A stretch of DNA of 64,000 bases, from contig JABAKD010000022.1 of assembly GCA_012845835.1 (NCBI GenBank), forward strand, positions 6,521,542-6,585,541, written 5' to 3'. Position numbers and translations under genes: made by a program. Shown piece after piece: positions 12,060 to 25,401 of this stretch (positions are counted from its first letter, which is position 1; every line of letters starts with the position of its first letter). This DNA comes from Undaria pinnatifida. Its lineage: Eukaryota > Sar > Phaeophyceae > Laminariales > Alariaceae. The notes under the pieces were generated by a model, which saw only the letters and a list, made by a program, of their open reading frames with translations, was not told the origin of the DNA and made no database searches.

Positions 12060-13420
12060 CAGAGTTTCGGGCATTTGTTTTCACAGCTTTATACATGCAT
12101 GCACGATGTGCAGGTCTCAGCTATGGGTGGAAGCGACCCAATTTAGTTGCCGCTAACTTGTTTCGTGTCCTGTTTGTTGGGTGACACTACAGCATCGTCC
12201 AACACTGGCGAAAACGACCCTGTTCACCCAATGCATCGATTGAAAAAAGAATGTTGAAACCAACCAGTCGACCAATGGGTACCGATCTCGTTGCACTGTG
12301 GCGGCTTTGTGACAAACTCCTGTGGGCGAGCGGGTCAACTTCGTGTCCGATAATTGAGCCATGCCACGGTAGGATGCAGCAGATTCTATTTTTTTTCTGT
12401 ACTCCGAACATGAGGACCTCAGTATCGCACCCGATACTACATGACTTCAAAGGCATTCGTTCGCACAACCCGACCAAGCTTCTATGCCTTAGTCCTAAGA
12501 ATAAACGCACTCGTGAAATTACTTGACTAATGAATAACCGGTAGTTCCTCGCTTGAGGAGCTCAATCGGACAGGTACATTGTTAGTTAATCCAACAAGTG
12601 CAACCCCTACCGTCGGATGACTCAATTCGTATATGCCACGACAGGGCAAAACGGGGACGACGAAAACCCTGGCATCAAACACCTTACAACCCAAGTCGGG
12701 CTGTGCTATAGCTGACGTTGTTAGAATAATTTCATTAAATAATAGAGCGGCACGCTCACCCATACAATATACCAGGAGCATGCATGTATCCATTGCATGC
12801 CGCAAACCTGGTACCGCATTCGCCACGTAAGACTAGAACGTCATCATAGCAGCGTGTCTTCAATGATCAGCTGGGCCAACAGGGCAGACGTCATCCAAAC
12901 GGGGTTTACCACTGAATCCTTTCCATTCGGGGTGCATCAGGAACAGCGAGGGAGGGAGGGAGGGAGGGAGGGAGGGAGAGAGGGAAGGAAGAAGGGAAAC
13001 GTATGGCACGTCAAAGCTGTTACATCCAGAGTGCGTGGGGTTCCAGGGCTGTGCGACAAACGCTCCAACGGTGCGAATGATGGAAGGCCGCTACGGTAGG
13101 TGCAAGCAGGACGATGTGTTCAGACTTCACTCTTTCACCAAACGGCTTGCCGCCGAGGGTTTTATCGACCATATGAAAGTGTTGTGTCTGCCATCCGACA
13201 ATGTGCAGCATGAGAAAGCTTCAACGCCGGTCACTCATAATAATAAGCGCTTCCCGGAAAAAATGAGAAAACAAAGGGAAACCCACTAACACCTATCAAT
13301 CGTCTCAGGTGACACGAAAACGTTCTCATTGACACGCGGTTGTAACGGGTAGGCTCTTCACCTGGGTCTTCCCGGTGACGATGTTGTCGTGGTTGGGTTG
13401 CACATCACCCCCATTGAAAA
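12060..13420 (+). repeat. Decayed 1.3 kb dispersed repeat, copy 1
   Basis: It is colinear with 21520-22390. Shared blocks are gtgcaggtctcagctat with aacttgtttcgtgt (12109 / 21548), caatg-atcgat with aagaatgtt (12230 / 21705), a ctgggcca...cagac block (12870 / 21990), and taacgggta followed by ttcacctgggtctt (13343 / 22325). Between them lie degenerate minus-strand ORFs with no recognised domain. A GGGA microsatellite expands this copy at 12948-12990. It is probably a non-autonomous or long-dead transposon of unknown class. Confidence 0.6.
12948..12990 (+). repeat. GGGA microsatellite
   Basis: About nine consecutive GGGA units decay into GAGA and GGAA. The array sits inside the decayed 1.3 kb repeat. 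The other copy has only cagggaggga at the matching place (22079), so the array expanded after duplication. Confidence 0.8.
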
Positions 13421-16400
13421 ACCGTTGTTGGAGAGTAAGCCAAAATCAGCCGCCAAACTGACGCGTCGCATGCACATGGTGCTGCAAATATTGTGCGACA
13501 GCTGTGGGGGTGGGTGCCAATGCTTGGACTGCATGACCAAATCCAACAGGCGTGTGAGGCGTTCATTCTTCCGACGAAGTAGACCAGGAGGCTACTTTCT
13601 ACCATTGCGTCGTCCGCAGGAGGCACGTTTGATGTGCTAGAGACGCGTCCTGCGGCAGGGGGTGGCACTTAATTTTCTCGGGGTGGACCAATGAGGATAT
13701 CTTTGTACCTTACTACACAACCGCCTTCGAGACAAGTTAGATGATAAGCCCGATACACACTCCTATGGGCTAGGTGGGCTAGGTATCTAACGAATACCAG
13801 GTACCATCAAGAAAAACACACATCGGGTCAAAATGTATTGGGTAGCAGGAGTGTCCGTCGCAACACCGAGGTAAAGCGTGCGGCGAGGCACACTCGTGAC
13901 ATGTTGTCATCCTGTATGCTTTGTGTCCACCTATGGGCGACCCATTTCGGAACAGGAAGGTTGGCCCAGGATAGATGTCTTCCTCGGGAAATAGCAAAAC
14001 AGTGCACTCCACACCAACTTAAATATAGCATATATGCGTGTGCAAGGTTCGCCTGCGGGATAGGGTTGACTTGAAAATCCGGAGGTGGCGCGAGTTGGGG
14101 CACAGAGACGTTCCTGCGAGCTATATTCGGGTACAATAGCTTGAAACAACTCTTGAAAGCCAAAAACAAAGTAAAATCGCCACCAAAGACGGCTCATCAC
14201 CACCGTGCAAGCAACCGTTCAAGCAACATCGACCAGCCCAAACGAGTTAATAGCTTAGCATATATACTTGTACAAAGTCTACAAGCGGCATCTCCGCATG
14301 ATGCGCGTGATCCACGGCTGTTGAGATATGCCACACAGCCCGCCGGAGAACATCACTGCCAGTCGGGGTCAGTCGACTAGTTGTTGTCTGAGTTTTGAGC
14401 TCCGCAGAACATGACCAAGGTTACGGTATGTTTTGATACGTTTCGGAGTTCGTTTTTCAGCGACTCCGAGTCACTCTCGTGCGAGTGGCTATCGCTTTTG
14501 TGTACTCTTAGGGTTCACGAAACATGTGCCTTATGGATTCATGGTATTTGCTGTTAGAATTTACCACAAGCACCGCCATGTAATTGTTTGCTGTGCTACG
14601 CGTAGTCTGTAGATATGAAGATCGATCTAGAACTGTCGTTGTGGGCCTGATGAAGCATTTAGCTGTTCCAGGAATGTATTTTTTTAGGCCCAACAGTGGT
14701 CATGTAGATTGTGGCGGAACGTCGATACCATGAGGCGGGGTATTAACATGACACCCCGCGCACATCATAGCTCTTGAAACCTTAACCTCTCCCACGCGCG
14801 TCAGCTAAGAAAGAAGCAGCCAAAGAGAAAAGGCTAAACAAGGCGAAGCGGTGACTCCCAGTACCGATCCCTTCTGTGTTCCTTACCACCCCACAGCACC
14901 TTGACAGGTGCCCACTACCCGACTGGATCTCTTGTCGGGTATACACTCGCCTGCGGCGATTGATCTACAGCAGCACGAGGTGCTGTAGCGATATAATCAG
15001 TGCGGTATATCGCGTGATGATTTAGTAGACTTTCGGCGCACTCCATCCGCCGTTTCGTAAACCGTTGCAGTGTTCCAGAACCGCGGGAATGCCAAATGTG
15101 TATATTTGTCTTTTACGGCGGTCTTCTTGTTTTGAATTGGTTTTCACGCGTCGAGACAAGCGTGCTTCCCGCACGCGCTGTCACTGCTCTTCTTCTGCTC
15201 CCCACCCTGTTATCTTGGACATGACCTAACATTCGTACAGCTGATGTTGGAGCGCTGACCTTCGTACGAGAGGCTACGGTACTATAGCTATATACCCTGG
15301 TTTTCACTACCGAAGTTTGGCCACTCAAAATTGGCTCAAAATATACGTAATATAGACTAGTTGGATATACGCACATCACTTCATACCAGTATCCCAACCT
15401 GATGATTGTAGATGCAGATCACACGACGATCGAACGATGGCAATCATGATACCATTTCAAAATCGAAAAGAGGGGGCGGCTATTCGAGAAATTGGTTTGA
15501 CACCATATATCTACCCCCATACATCGTCATGAGGCTAAAGAGCCTCTCGTAACGACGTGGCGTGGTTCGCTGGAAAAGGAAAGCATGTCCAGCAAAGTGG
15601 GGCGCGAGGTGCGAAGAACCATATTCGTACTAAAAACCATAAATTGGAAGGAAGGTAAACGGAGAATTTAAAGTAGGCGGTGACGTGTACGGCCAGGGTC
15701 GAAAGTCAATGTGTCGGTCCCAGCTACCGAGCCGTCGACGCCATCCGTCAAGATTCTGCGGGGTGGTAAGCGACACAGGAAATATCGATACTGGGCGTTG
15801 CTTCCTTCTCTCTTAGCTCATAAGGTTTGGGAGGGGTCAAGATTCCAAGTGATACGATGTGCGCGGGACGTCATTAATCCCCCGCCACATCGTATCAAAC
15901 TCCCGACATATATACATGATCACTTCAGGACCTAAATAGCACAATCCTGGATCAGCCAAATACTACATCAGGTTACAAGGATCGTCCCGGGGACCAATCT
16001 TCATACGTATAGCCAGATACGCACATCACTCCATAACATACTACCGTGAAGCAGGCAATCCATTGCTTAATGCGATCCTTCGATGGAAGTGACACACTCA
16101 TGCTTTTCTTTTTGAGCTACGTATCATGTTGGACTTCCCCGTGACCTGGTAATAATGTACTCTTGCTTCCATTTATAAAACGTTCAACTCTCAGGTGTTG
16201 GGGTATGTGTCTGTATGTTTTGTGTGTATACGTCGCTATGCCGCAACGAACTTCCATTCTTCCTTTCCACCGCATGTCAACTGTTCTTGCTTTACTCATG
16301 CTGGGTGATCAACTTTTCTACGACTAACTCAACATCTAAGTTCAACAACCCGGCAACACACAAAGGCATACTGCCGCGGCGACACGTTCAAAGCACGAAC

Positions 16401-17100
16401 GAGCATGAAAACTACAAAAAATATCACACAGATGGCATAAAAGTCACGCGTTTTTCACTCGGTACGACACTAATTCGTACGCCAAATACTACTACTGCAG
16501 TATACGTTTAAGCGGCCGCCGATGATCCAATGTAAGTATTGGATTATGTGGGGCCTCATTCCCCAAGACATGGGGAGCTCGACCGAGATAAAGTCCCCGG
16601 TGAGTGCGCTTTCAGCGCAGCGTCCATCCATGGAATTGAAAAACCGCACAGATAAACGCTTTTACGTCTATTGGCGGTTTCGAGATACACATGATACAAG
16701 AGGCCGGCTTTTACTTGAGAAGCACCCCTCCCCGAAATGTAATACTTGTGTCGCTTGTTTCTCGACACTGCCTGCGCTAATTTCATTTTTTTGTCGGTGC
16801 GATCGATAGCTCTCGTTAATCACCATACTTTCTGGTGCAAAAGTTGACTCTCAGGAACATGTATCTCCGTTAAACCTGAAGAAGAGAAACATCCATTTTC
16901 ATTCCCACCGGAAAGGCACGTTTCCATTTAGGAAAACTGCATATTAGCTATTTAACGTTTCTGCATAAGACAACCGTACAATCTCCGTATATATATGAAC
17001 CAATCGCCGACAAGAAAGGAACAAAAGATCGGCAAGCCATTTTGTTCGGCCAATCTACCAATCTGGGCCAATGAACGCGCAGCTAACGCCATGCCCGAGG
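13421..17100. other. Gene-poor stretch with several strong hairpins
   Basis: No coding region is convincing. Inverted repeats that stand out are 14733-14760 (GCGGGGT arms), 14969-14992 (CTACAGCA / TGCTGTAG), 15529-15544 (GAGGCT aaag AGCCTC nested in further pairing) and 15851-15897. The block ctttctaccattgcgtcgtc at 13596 recurs at 33632, which suggests another shared decayed repeat. Confidence 0.45.
15851..15897. repeat. Strong imperfect hairpin
   Basis: Arms begin GATACGATGTG and end CACATCGTATC, followed inward by GCGGG / CCCGC with a one-base bulge and a loop of about 12 bases. It is longer than the other palindromes in this region. It could be the remnant of a small inverted-repeat transposon or a hairpin RNA precursor; nothing further is visible. 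Confidence 0.55.
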
Positions 17101-17109
17101 ACACAAGAA

Positions 17110-18580
17110 AATGACAGGCGGCCTCGACTTTCTGCGAAACAAAACCTCTCCACCGTCTTTAGGAAATTGTGGAACCCCCCGAGGCCATGAACCACGCTCT
17201 TCTCCTCGGGCGAGACAGCCGGGTGCCATAAGGTTCAGCGAGCGACCCTACCACATTCTGAACCCGCGCCCGAGTGGTAATCGATTTTATTTGGTGTTCT
17301 CACGTTACCGCACAACAGTTCGAACGAAACTCTGGCGTTCGTCTCGGGTTGTCCGGCTCCTCCACCAGGATTTTTCATCTCCGATCAAGGCTACAGTAGG
17401 GCGCGGGAAATTTGAGGGCCTATTTTTTCGGCGATCGAGGGCCAAACACGCGGGTGACTGCCGAGCGATAGGCTACTTGGGTCGTTTGAAACGCTGCTAC
17501 GCTGCCAGCAATATACGTATAAATCCGTTTTTTAGCGAGGTAACAACGCCTTCGTATCGACAAGAATACCACAAGTTCGTACCACCCCTGCACCGCTGGC
17601 GGTGTCGACCGCGTCAATGATACGATGGCTCTGATGCTCGCCACGGGAGCCAACGAACAACCAAACAACACTGGAACCTACGAATACTTCATGTGAAGAG
17701 CACCTATAACAATTCCGCCAACGCAGCTACAAGATTTGCAGAAAAAAAACATCGACCGCCTTCCCCGCCTTTCCCTCACCGTCTTTGATCCCCCCAACAT
17801 CGGCGGACATCATAGCTTCAACCGTGACGAGCTAGCACATGTCGATCTTGCCATCGGCCGCCGACGACGCGCATACCGCACCGTCCGCGAATGTCACACC
17901 GTCACCGTCCCGCGTTCGGACCACGTCAACGCCCCCCTTCTGGACGCCCTCCACCGGTTTTGAGCCGTTCCCCGCAGGTGGTTGGGTGTGCGTATACAAC
18001 ACTGCCTTCGCCATCCGCGACGGGGGCAAGCAAGGCACCTACGCCACTGTCCTCAGAAAAAAAATCCTTAAAGTGGATAATGCCGTTCAAACTCATTGCC
18101 GTAGACCCAATACCGGCCTTCGAAATACACGACGGCCGTCCTCTTCAAGACTCCTCGGCAGTCCCTCGACCTTCCATCTGACATGCCGGGCCGCAACTCC
18201 AGCTTCTGTGTTTCTGTCGTCCGGTTTATGCCCCACCACAAACCTAACGGCACCTACGATCTACCCAGACACCTCCCGGCCGGCTTCACTACATGCGTCC
18301 TTGACTCATTCGTAACCAGGTCTCCCCCATACTACATCACTCTCGGCGATGTCTCACCACCGCTTGAACACCTCCGGATCGAGCGGATCTCGGGCCACCA
18401 AATCGTTCGCCGCCATGATGGCGTCCTTGCGCTGCTGTAGGAAGCAACCGGGCTTCTAAGCAGCCTTTCAAGGGAACGCCTTCAGAGCCATAAAGGCGGG
18501 GGATTCGCTTGTCGTGTGTTACGGAGCCCTGACGCACTCGGTGGGGCTGATATTGCCCCGCTTGCCCGCCCATAGCACCT
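17110..18580 (+). pseudogene. Decayed Ty3/gypsy chromovirus: integrase C-terminus and chromodomain relic
   Basis: Readable pieces in three frames follow the order of a chromovirus pol end. An integrase distal piece is recognisable around 17600-17740 with an internal stop. LPRLSLTVFDPPNIGG lies near 17760-17810, then a basic segment to 17960. A frame change leads to FKLIAVDPIPAFEIHDGRPL (about 18088-18147). Finally SPPYYITLGDVSPPLEHLRI and ERISGHQIV (about 18325-18410) match a chromodomain entry. Frameshifts and stops show the copy is inactive. It may be the 3' part of the relic at 9.84-11.85 kb. Confidence 0.65.
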
Positions 18581-18867
18581 CCTTGCCTCCTTTTGATCAG
18601 CGTTCACTAGCTCGGGTAGAAACCGAAACGATCTGTTTGCTTCAACATTTTTTTCGTTTGGCCTCCGCGTTGCTGTTTGTCACTGCTGCGCGACCGTATG
18701 CCTTACTCCAGCCTAGCACTTAGAGCCGGGTGTGCTCCCCTTGTATAGCAAGCCACGCGATATCTAATGCTATTTCGTGCTTCAGGTGTTGGCTGGGTCG
18801 TTTCATGTTGTTTGGTGTCCTTTGGTTTTGGTCTCTTCCGTTGGATCCCTTCTTGAGCCCTTCGCTG

Positions 18868-19120
18868 GATGTACTACAGTGTCTTCCTGTGTGTGTTGGC
18901 TCTAGCCGTTTATGTTGGTCACACACGCTACAGTGTGCTCCTTCGTGTGTTTCGGATTTTGGGGTTTCAGATGACGCACACTACAGTGTGTTCCCTCGTA
19001 CACTCTGCATTTGGAGTTTTTTACTTTGTTTTCGGTCGAGACACTCACCCACCAGCCCTATGCTGGCTAGCTGAGGTTTGATCCCTCGTACACTTAGCGT
19101 TTGGTGTTCTTTTCCAGAAC
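18868..19120 (+). repeat. Degenerate tandem repeat, units about 55-60 bp
   Basis: The block ctacagtgtgttcc recurs at about 18872, 18928 and 18982, each followed by a cgtgt/cgtac stretch and a ttt-gg-gtttt block. A related block (ccctcgtacactt) continues at 19082. Two translated frames are open across the array but carry no known motif, so a noncoding minisatellite is likely. Confidence 0.55.
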
Positions 19121-20419
19121 AAACAAAAGTCAAGCTCTTTAGATTTGCTCAATTGCGTGTATTTCCTCGCGTACCTTGCGCTAACCTTTGTCGTGATGGC
19201 ATAGTCATGAATCACGCCGACCCTTATGGGCCCACCGCAATCGGCCCCCTTGCTGGCTTATAAATATAGCTTTAGCTCGTCCCGAGTTATCTTGCCATTC
19301 CCTTGATGATCCGGTTACCTATTGCATGCATTCTATTTTTTGTCTGGCTGTCTCCACCTCCCCGCATCTGGACCCGGTTCTGTAGAAGTGTGCGGCGTAG
19401 ATTGTCACCGAGTCTTATTTTGATTTTAACTCCCACCAGAGGCGTCTCAGACCCATGACGACGAGGGGTGTAGCCTATATGTTTTCTCGATTTTCAACAG
19501 CCGCATATTCGGTCCCTTTCCGATTTTGAATGCCTGATAGACATTCTTGCATCGCCGTGGGGTATGAGTTCAAGTATTATAGGGTGGGCGTATGTGATAG
19601 TGTGATGTATGTTCGTTAGGCTATACCAGGTAGACAACTATCATTGCAGATTATCTTTTTTTGATACATCTGAAACGTATGTACGTGAAAAAACCGTGCC
19701 TGGTTATCATATATGCGTATTTACAAGATATCCATGGTAGGGTCGTAGTTATTCGACTGAGACAACCCTTTGAGAGCTCTACGGGAAGGGGTTTGATATT
19801 CGTAATGCCAGAACTCTTAGGGGTGTTGGCCTCCCGCTCAACGATGGACGACAGAAACCATATGCTAGAATCATAAGAAATTCGTATCATAGTGCCTTGT
19901 ATGACGGTCATATTAAGTGCTGGAACGGTATATATGGCCCGCCGAAGGCTACTTAGAGGCAAGGTACCTATAAGCTTTTCAGTACCTTAGGTTTAGAGTA
20001 ATTAGGCGTGTATGAGGCCGATATGCATCATGAATCGGGGATAGACATCTAGGGTGACGGGTATCGAGGGTGGGGTGCGCACACCCCGCCCCACGACACT
20101 TCCATTCAGTCCCCAAGCTCCAACAGCTGGGCTGCAAGAGGGCATCAATATCACCAAGAGAAACGCGATCCGCGAAGGGAAATAAACACCTTCGCATCCA
20201 TGCTTGTTGCAAGGCCTGTCGTGCATTCATCGTCTGTGTGCCTCTGGTCTTCATATCATTGCATGTAGTGTTGAGGTTTCGAGCGTTTACGGTGGTGGAG
20301 CCACCCCGAAACATGCAAGCTGTTGTTGGGCGAAGCGCCGGACGATTGGGGTATTTTATAAGTCGGAAAAATGCGCCAATCAGCCACACTAAACCAATGC
20401 AAGGTGCATGAGCGAGTGG

Positions 20420-20890
20420 GACAGTCCTTGGTATATGGGTAAACCATTCGGGTGGATCTCGGCGATACGTTATTTTGATAATGCCCGGGGGCCTAACAAG
20501 GCGTACTATCAAGAATACGAAAACGATCTAATGGGGTTCACATGCCTGTGAAGGCTCGTGCCTGTCGATCTTACCATTCCCTGGGGCTTTCTGTAGTCCG
20601 TTTCCGGTCTTCCGTTCTCTTTTTGTAGTTTCTGCTTTAGGATTTTCCTAGCGCTTTGTAGCCTCGCAGGGTAGAGGTGTGGGAGTGGGCTTTGAAGAGC
20701 CGCATCTTCGAGTCATGTTCTAAACCGTGGAACCGGTGCTTTCCCGAATCTTCCATATTTCTGCACATACGGCTCATCAGGGTGGGCTAGTGTTATGGCA
20801 TTTACCTGGGATCCTAACGTGGCGTAATGTCTAGGATAAGGAAACGATAGAAAGGGTTTCACATGCCTTTGAAGGCTTATAGCGAAAATG
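20420..20890 (+). repeat. Divergent direct duplication
   Basis: The block acgatctaatggggttcacatgcc at 20522-20545 followed by gtgaaggct has a counterpart at 20844-20874 (acgatagaaagggtttcacatgcc, tttgaaggct). The preceding 100 bp also share scattered blocks (gataatgccc / ggatcctaacg). The spacing is about 325 bp. It is old and has no coding content. Confidence 0.4.
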
Positions 20891-21519
20891 GGATGATGCA
20901 TTTGCTGCTTCGACTAATAATAGCAACGCGTTGAGCGTTTGGTTCTATCCGTGGCTTGTGAGGCTAATACAAGAGCTTATTCAATAATACAAGTGAGTGA
21001 CCAACGTCGAACCCGCTAGTAGAGAAACCTGCGGGCGGCGTGGGTCTGTAGCAGCCCCTGGTCTTGTAATAGCATGCCACTGATTGTCCGTCTCTCAACG
21101 GTGGTATACCCATGTATGATACAGACGCACGTAAAGCATGGTCTAAACGACAGAAAGGCAGTCAAACGTGAGAAACAATCATACAGTACATACATGCAGC
21201 GAAAGCCTCGAAATAATGACTGACTCACACTTTAATACGGGTCTGAGCCTTGTGCCACTATGATAGAGGGCCACATGCCAATAGGTGCCTGGCACGTAAA
21301 CCATTTGCCGTCCTCGAAGAACCTTAACACGGCAGCAATCCACTCTCGTTTACTTGTTGGCCTTAGATGTCAAATCTCGCGTTGGTCGTCCCAAGATTAT
21401 TCTCTACCACGCGGCATACACAGGTTTGAAGGGCACCACACCCTTCCGACAGTTGACAGGCTAACCCGAAAAGCGCAACTACTAGTACTCCTGATGCCCA
21501 TGAGCTAAAAACTCATATC

Positions 21520-22390
21520 AACTTTTTATATACGCATACATCGTGTGCAGGTCTCAGCTATCGGTAGAGGCGATCCATGCCTAAATTTCATATTTCCAAC
21601 TTGTTTCGTGTTCTACTTGCCGGGTGTATACTGTGGCGTCGACCAAATGATGAACACTACTCTGCTCATCAAGCGCAACCACAACAAAAACTGTGTGCGG
21701 ATCAACCAATGAATCGATAGTACCAAGAATGTTACGCTGGCAGCTGTATGACCCACTCCTGGGGGAGCTGTTCATTTTCATGCCGTTGATTCATACGACG
21801 ACCGCATAATACGGGCGCTACAAAAAAACGTATCAGCACAAAATCGAGCTGTACAAAACTAGCGCAGGAATTCCGTGTGCACGTTATGCATACACGTACA
21901 ATAGTTTTACAGCACATAGAGAAATGCATGTGGTGCCCGCAGATCTACCGCGCGTCACGGTACAGCAGCTTGTCCGCCCATACCCAGCTGGGCCACTCTA
22001 CGCAGACTCTCATTGCGCGAAACCTCAATTAAACAGGGGGTGCCCACTGCGCCCATTCCATTTCGTAAACATCGGGGACAGGGAGGGAAGGGATGCGAGG
22101 CAGGAGGGAAAGTGATATTAGGTCAAAGCGGTTTTATCCAGTGCGCGAATAATTCAAGGGATGTATGACGAACAGCCTGACGGCGCTGACGACAGAGGGA
22201 TGATGCGCTTCGTGCGAAGGGGAGGAAGGCCAAACCACATGCGAATGTCCAAACATACATATAGATATCTGCTGGGGATTGTGTCAATCGTCTCATATAT
22301 CGCTTTTATTGATATGTCATTGTAACGGGTAAGCTGTTCACCTGGGTCTTCTTGGTAACGGTGTTGGCGTAGTCTGGAGACGACGCATCA
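21520..22390 (+). repeat. Decayed 1.3 kb dispersed repeat, copy 2 (shorter)
   Basis: Colinear with 12060-13420, as described there, with internal deletions. It ends after ttcacctgggtcttcttgg near 22355. Flanking sequence shows no obvious target duplication. Confidence 0.6.
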
Positions 22391-23213
22391 TGAACCGTCC
22401 AGCCAGGTGAAAATCGGAGGAGCAGTGCAATGGCGGTGACATCAGCGACACATGGCGCACGGGGAATCAAATTTCACGGCCGAGTCGGGTATAGCGATGT
22501 CACTGTGCCATGTGGTAAATTTTCCTTGATATCGATATTAGCGCCACACCTGATATCGTAGCAACTAATGATGAGCAGTCACAAGGGGACGGGCTTATGG
22601 ATAGCGAGATTTCCGTGACGAGGCTCAGTTTGTTGGGGCTCAGCGATTGATCGCCGCTGTCTGACATGTCCCGTCAAATCGAACACTGCAAAATGCGCTT
22701 TGCGGGATGTCCGGTGCTCGCTTCCACTATACCCCTGCTACAATTAGGCGATTTTAAAGTACGCAGGGAAGGACACCCTAGAGTGTACATTGTACGCGAT
22801 TGATGGATGGCCCAACATCGACACCCGGCGAGAATTAGATGGATGTTCATGGGCCAACACGAGAGGCAGCTCCGGCCCCAACGTGGACGCTCACCGTCTT
22901 ACCCTATCGTGTACGTCTGCTCTTCAACGTCAGTGGCTGCAAACTTTATGCCAGTCATACGTGGTCAATCAGTCTGGGAGCTGCCATGTGGTGCCCGTAC
23001 GCCTCTTCACGGCATGGTTTACAACAGCGACGCATTATGCAGGCAATAGTAACGACGAGCTAGCTGTATAAAAGACCGCGCACCCGCTGATGAAATCTTC
23101 CCACAGCTGTTAGTGCACCGTAACCAGCTTGCTTAACATTGCACTGAGCCGTGCGTACTGACCGCGACACGCGCCACAAGGACATCAACAATAGCTATAG
23201 TTCGGTCGCTCAC

Positions 23214-23385
23214 ATGTCTTTCCATCCGAGGTGGTGCGAGTTTCCCAACCCGGAGGCAAGGGCTCGTCGACGGCCTGCCCCATCACAGCCGTAGTGGTCG
23301 AAGGAATGACAGCGGGAGGAGCGGAAACCTGTGATACAGTTGTCCTAGAGGCCCGCTGTGTGTGTCTCATTGGTGTGTCGACGGC
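23214..23385 (-). CDS. Exon with the N-terminal half of a WW domain
   Basis: On the minus strand an AG acceptor precedes 23385 and a GTGAGC donor follows 23214. The exon is open in one frame (57 codons, ending phase 1). It reads a Ser/Thr/Pro-rich linker, then EPLPPGWETRTTSDGKT, which is the first strand and loop of a WW domain. The intron falls where the tyrosine pair of the second strand begins, so the second half should lie at lower coordinates; I could not find it. WW domains bind proline-rich ligands. It starts in phase 0, as the exon ending at 25402 requires, so it may be the next exon of the gene at 25.4-30.2 kb. The intron would then be about 2 kb. Confidence 0.55.
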
Positions 23386-24059
23386 CTGAACACCGCTGCC
23401 GCTTATGGAATTATTTCGCCACATAGGTCGATGCCATTGGGTCATTTTGCCGACCGTGTCCATAAAATCTGGATGCGGCAAGGAAATTAAACATATCATC
23501 GATGCTAGGGGCGGAGAGGCGTCAGCGGTGCTAAAGCTTGTAGATCCGCAGTACATGCCCCACTGGCTAAGGATGTAAAAAACTATCGAGCCACGACTCC
23601 CACGCTGTACAGAGCATTCCCTCTCTATCTTAACGGCTAGCACGAGGTACTTGTGTATTGTCGACGTGAAACATGGCATGTACTCCTGTCCGATGCATGG
23701 GTGGCAAGGCACCAACATGATGATTCATGTTGTAGCTTGAGAGCGCACCTCGGGGTGCTTGAACGTGCCGTGTTGCAAGCCGTACCACCGGAGAGTTGTA
23801 AGCGCGAAGTGATAATTTGGCTCTTGTTGACTTTGACTGAACCCTAAAGTACATGTGTCTGAGGTTGGTCCAGTCATGCGGAACATGCATATTAAACTAC
23901 AACACAAATGTGTTCCCATTTCACAGCAAAACACTCACAAACTCTGCCATCTCCGTCTGTCCGCTGTATCCAGCCCGGCGGCAAGCTCTCGCCATTATTC
24001 TGTCACCGAACAATACAAGTAGCAATCACGAAATGCGGGAGAACCATTCACGCGCCATT

Positions 24060-24235
24060 CAAATTGGAGTCACAGCTGTTGTCGTTCTCACGTTAACTCG
24101 TCGCCATAGTCTAGTTCGTGGTCACAGTACGGGCTCCCAGAACTATGTTTTGGGGAAAACAAAGAAAACCTGGAAATACCTAAAACACCTTGAGGGAACT
24201 TGCGCAAACCAAAACGTTAAACACACGTCCAACGC
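24060..24235 (+). repeat. GTT-associated dispersed repeat, best copy
   Basis: It begins gctgttgtcgttctcac, then gttaactcgtcgccatag, then cgtggtcacag, and a lysine/AAAC-rich A-rich tail. The same order occurs at 48725-48835, where it abuts a 230 bp GTT array, and partly at 6493. The microsatellite edge plus an A-rich 3' side resembles a retroposon, but no boundaries or target duplications could be fixed. Confidence 0.5.
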
Positions 24236-25401
24236 GCTAGGTACGTCGTAGAACGTATCAGATATACTCGTTGCTCAACTTGAAGTAGGAAGCCGCTGCC
24301 TTCAGCAACGATCGAAACCATACTTCTGCTGATGGCGGCAGGTTGACTCCTGCAGCAACGGCTAGAACGGCTTACCCCGTTTACGAAAGCGAAACATATC
24401 CTCCACAAGCTTCAAGCGGTCTGTCCCCAACACTTTGGTGCAGTTCTAACCTTTGGTGCGAAGTTACCTATCGGTCTACGTTTTTCCATTTTCGCGGGCA
24501 GGGTGCACCCCGGCACGTGTACTTCACGGTGGGGCCCTTCACGGCCCGGTGGAAATATGCCACAGGACCGGCCAGAACTGGGTCATCGAATCATAGTTAG
24601 ATCGCGCCTACGGAGGAGGTTCCCGATATCCCGTAAAACTGGGCGATTACATATAGTGCAGTCGCCCTTCGAACTCTCGAAAAATGGTGCACGCCACAGT
24701 GAACCTTCTCGTGGTATCCCGAAGAAGCATTTCGCATAACACCTGTTCAACTTGAGATCGGCATTCAACGGCTGGTCGTCAGACCATCTTGATCGTGAAT
24801 ACGATTCTATAAACTCACAACACGACTATCACTAAACGTATCGATGCCTCAGCCTCTTCCTTGCCTATTTCACAGCTGCGATATATACGGTGAAACGCTC
24901 AGCTACACACTTGGCGCCCGAAAATCGATAATACTGCCTACTTCATGGCAGCGAGCCAGTGAAACGTCCAGCTACACGCTTGGCCCTCGAAAACCGAGAA
25001 CACGAATGCACGGCCCAGATGCATTACCCTCTCTTACCGTTCCGCGTGTAACCTGTTGCGAACCACCGAGTCCAGGGCTTTGGGGGTCGTTCGCCACCTA
25101 TTGAGAAGTCGAACGGCGGGCAAACGTGGTTGGTATCAGTTTCAAGGGTTCGGCCACAAAGCCTGCTTGGTCGGCAAAAAATACACTGCATTTAAATCTC
25201 TCGAGCTATTTTGACTATGAAAAGTCGTAGGAGGGCATGTCGACAGAGCCGAAGAAAGCGACACGCGCAGAAAAATAGACCTTTCTCGGCAGGCTTGCAT
25301 GGTCGCGTCTGCTGCGCGCTGTCTTCGACGTTTCACCGTGAGCCTATCGTGACGCCGCTATTCATGGCAGGTCAACTCTCGACTTAGAAGACATCTCTCA
25401 C

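Noticed and set aside
19979-20512. Minus-strand ORF of 177 codons
   Set aside because: Crosses part of a divergent duplication and has no motif; likely chance.
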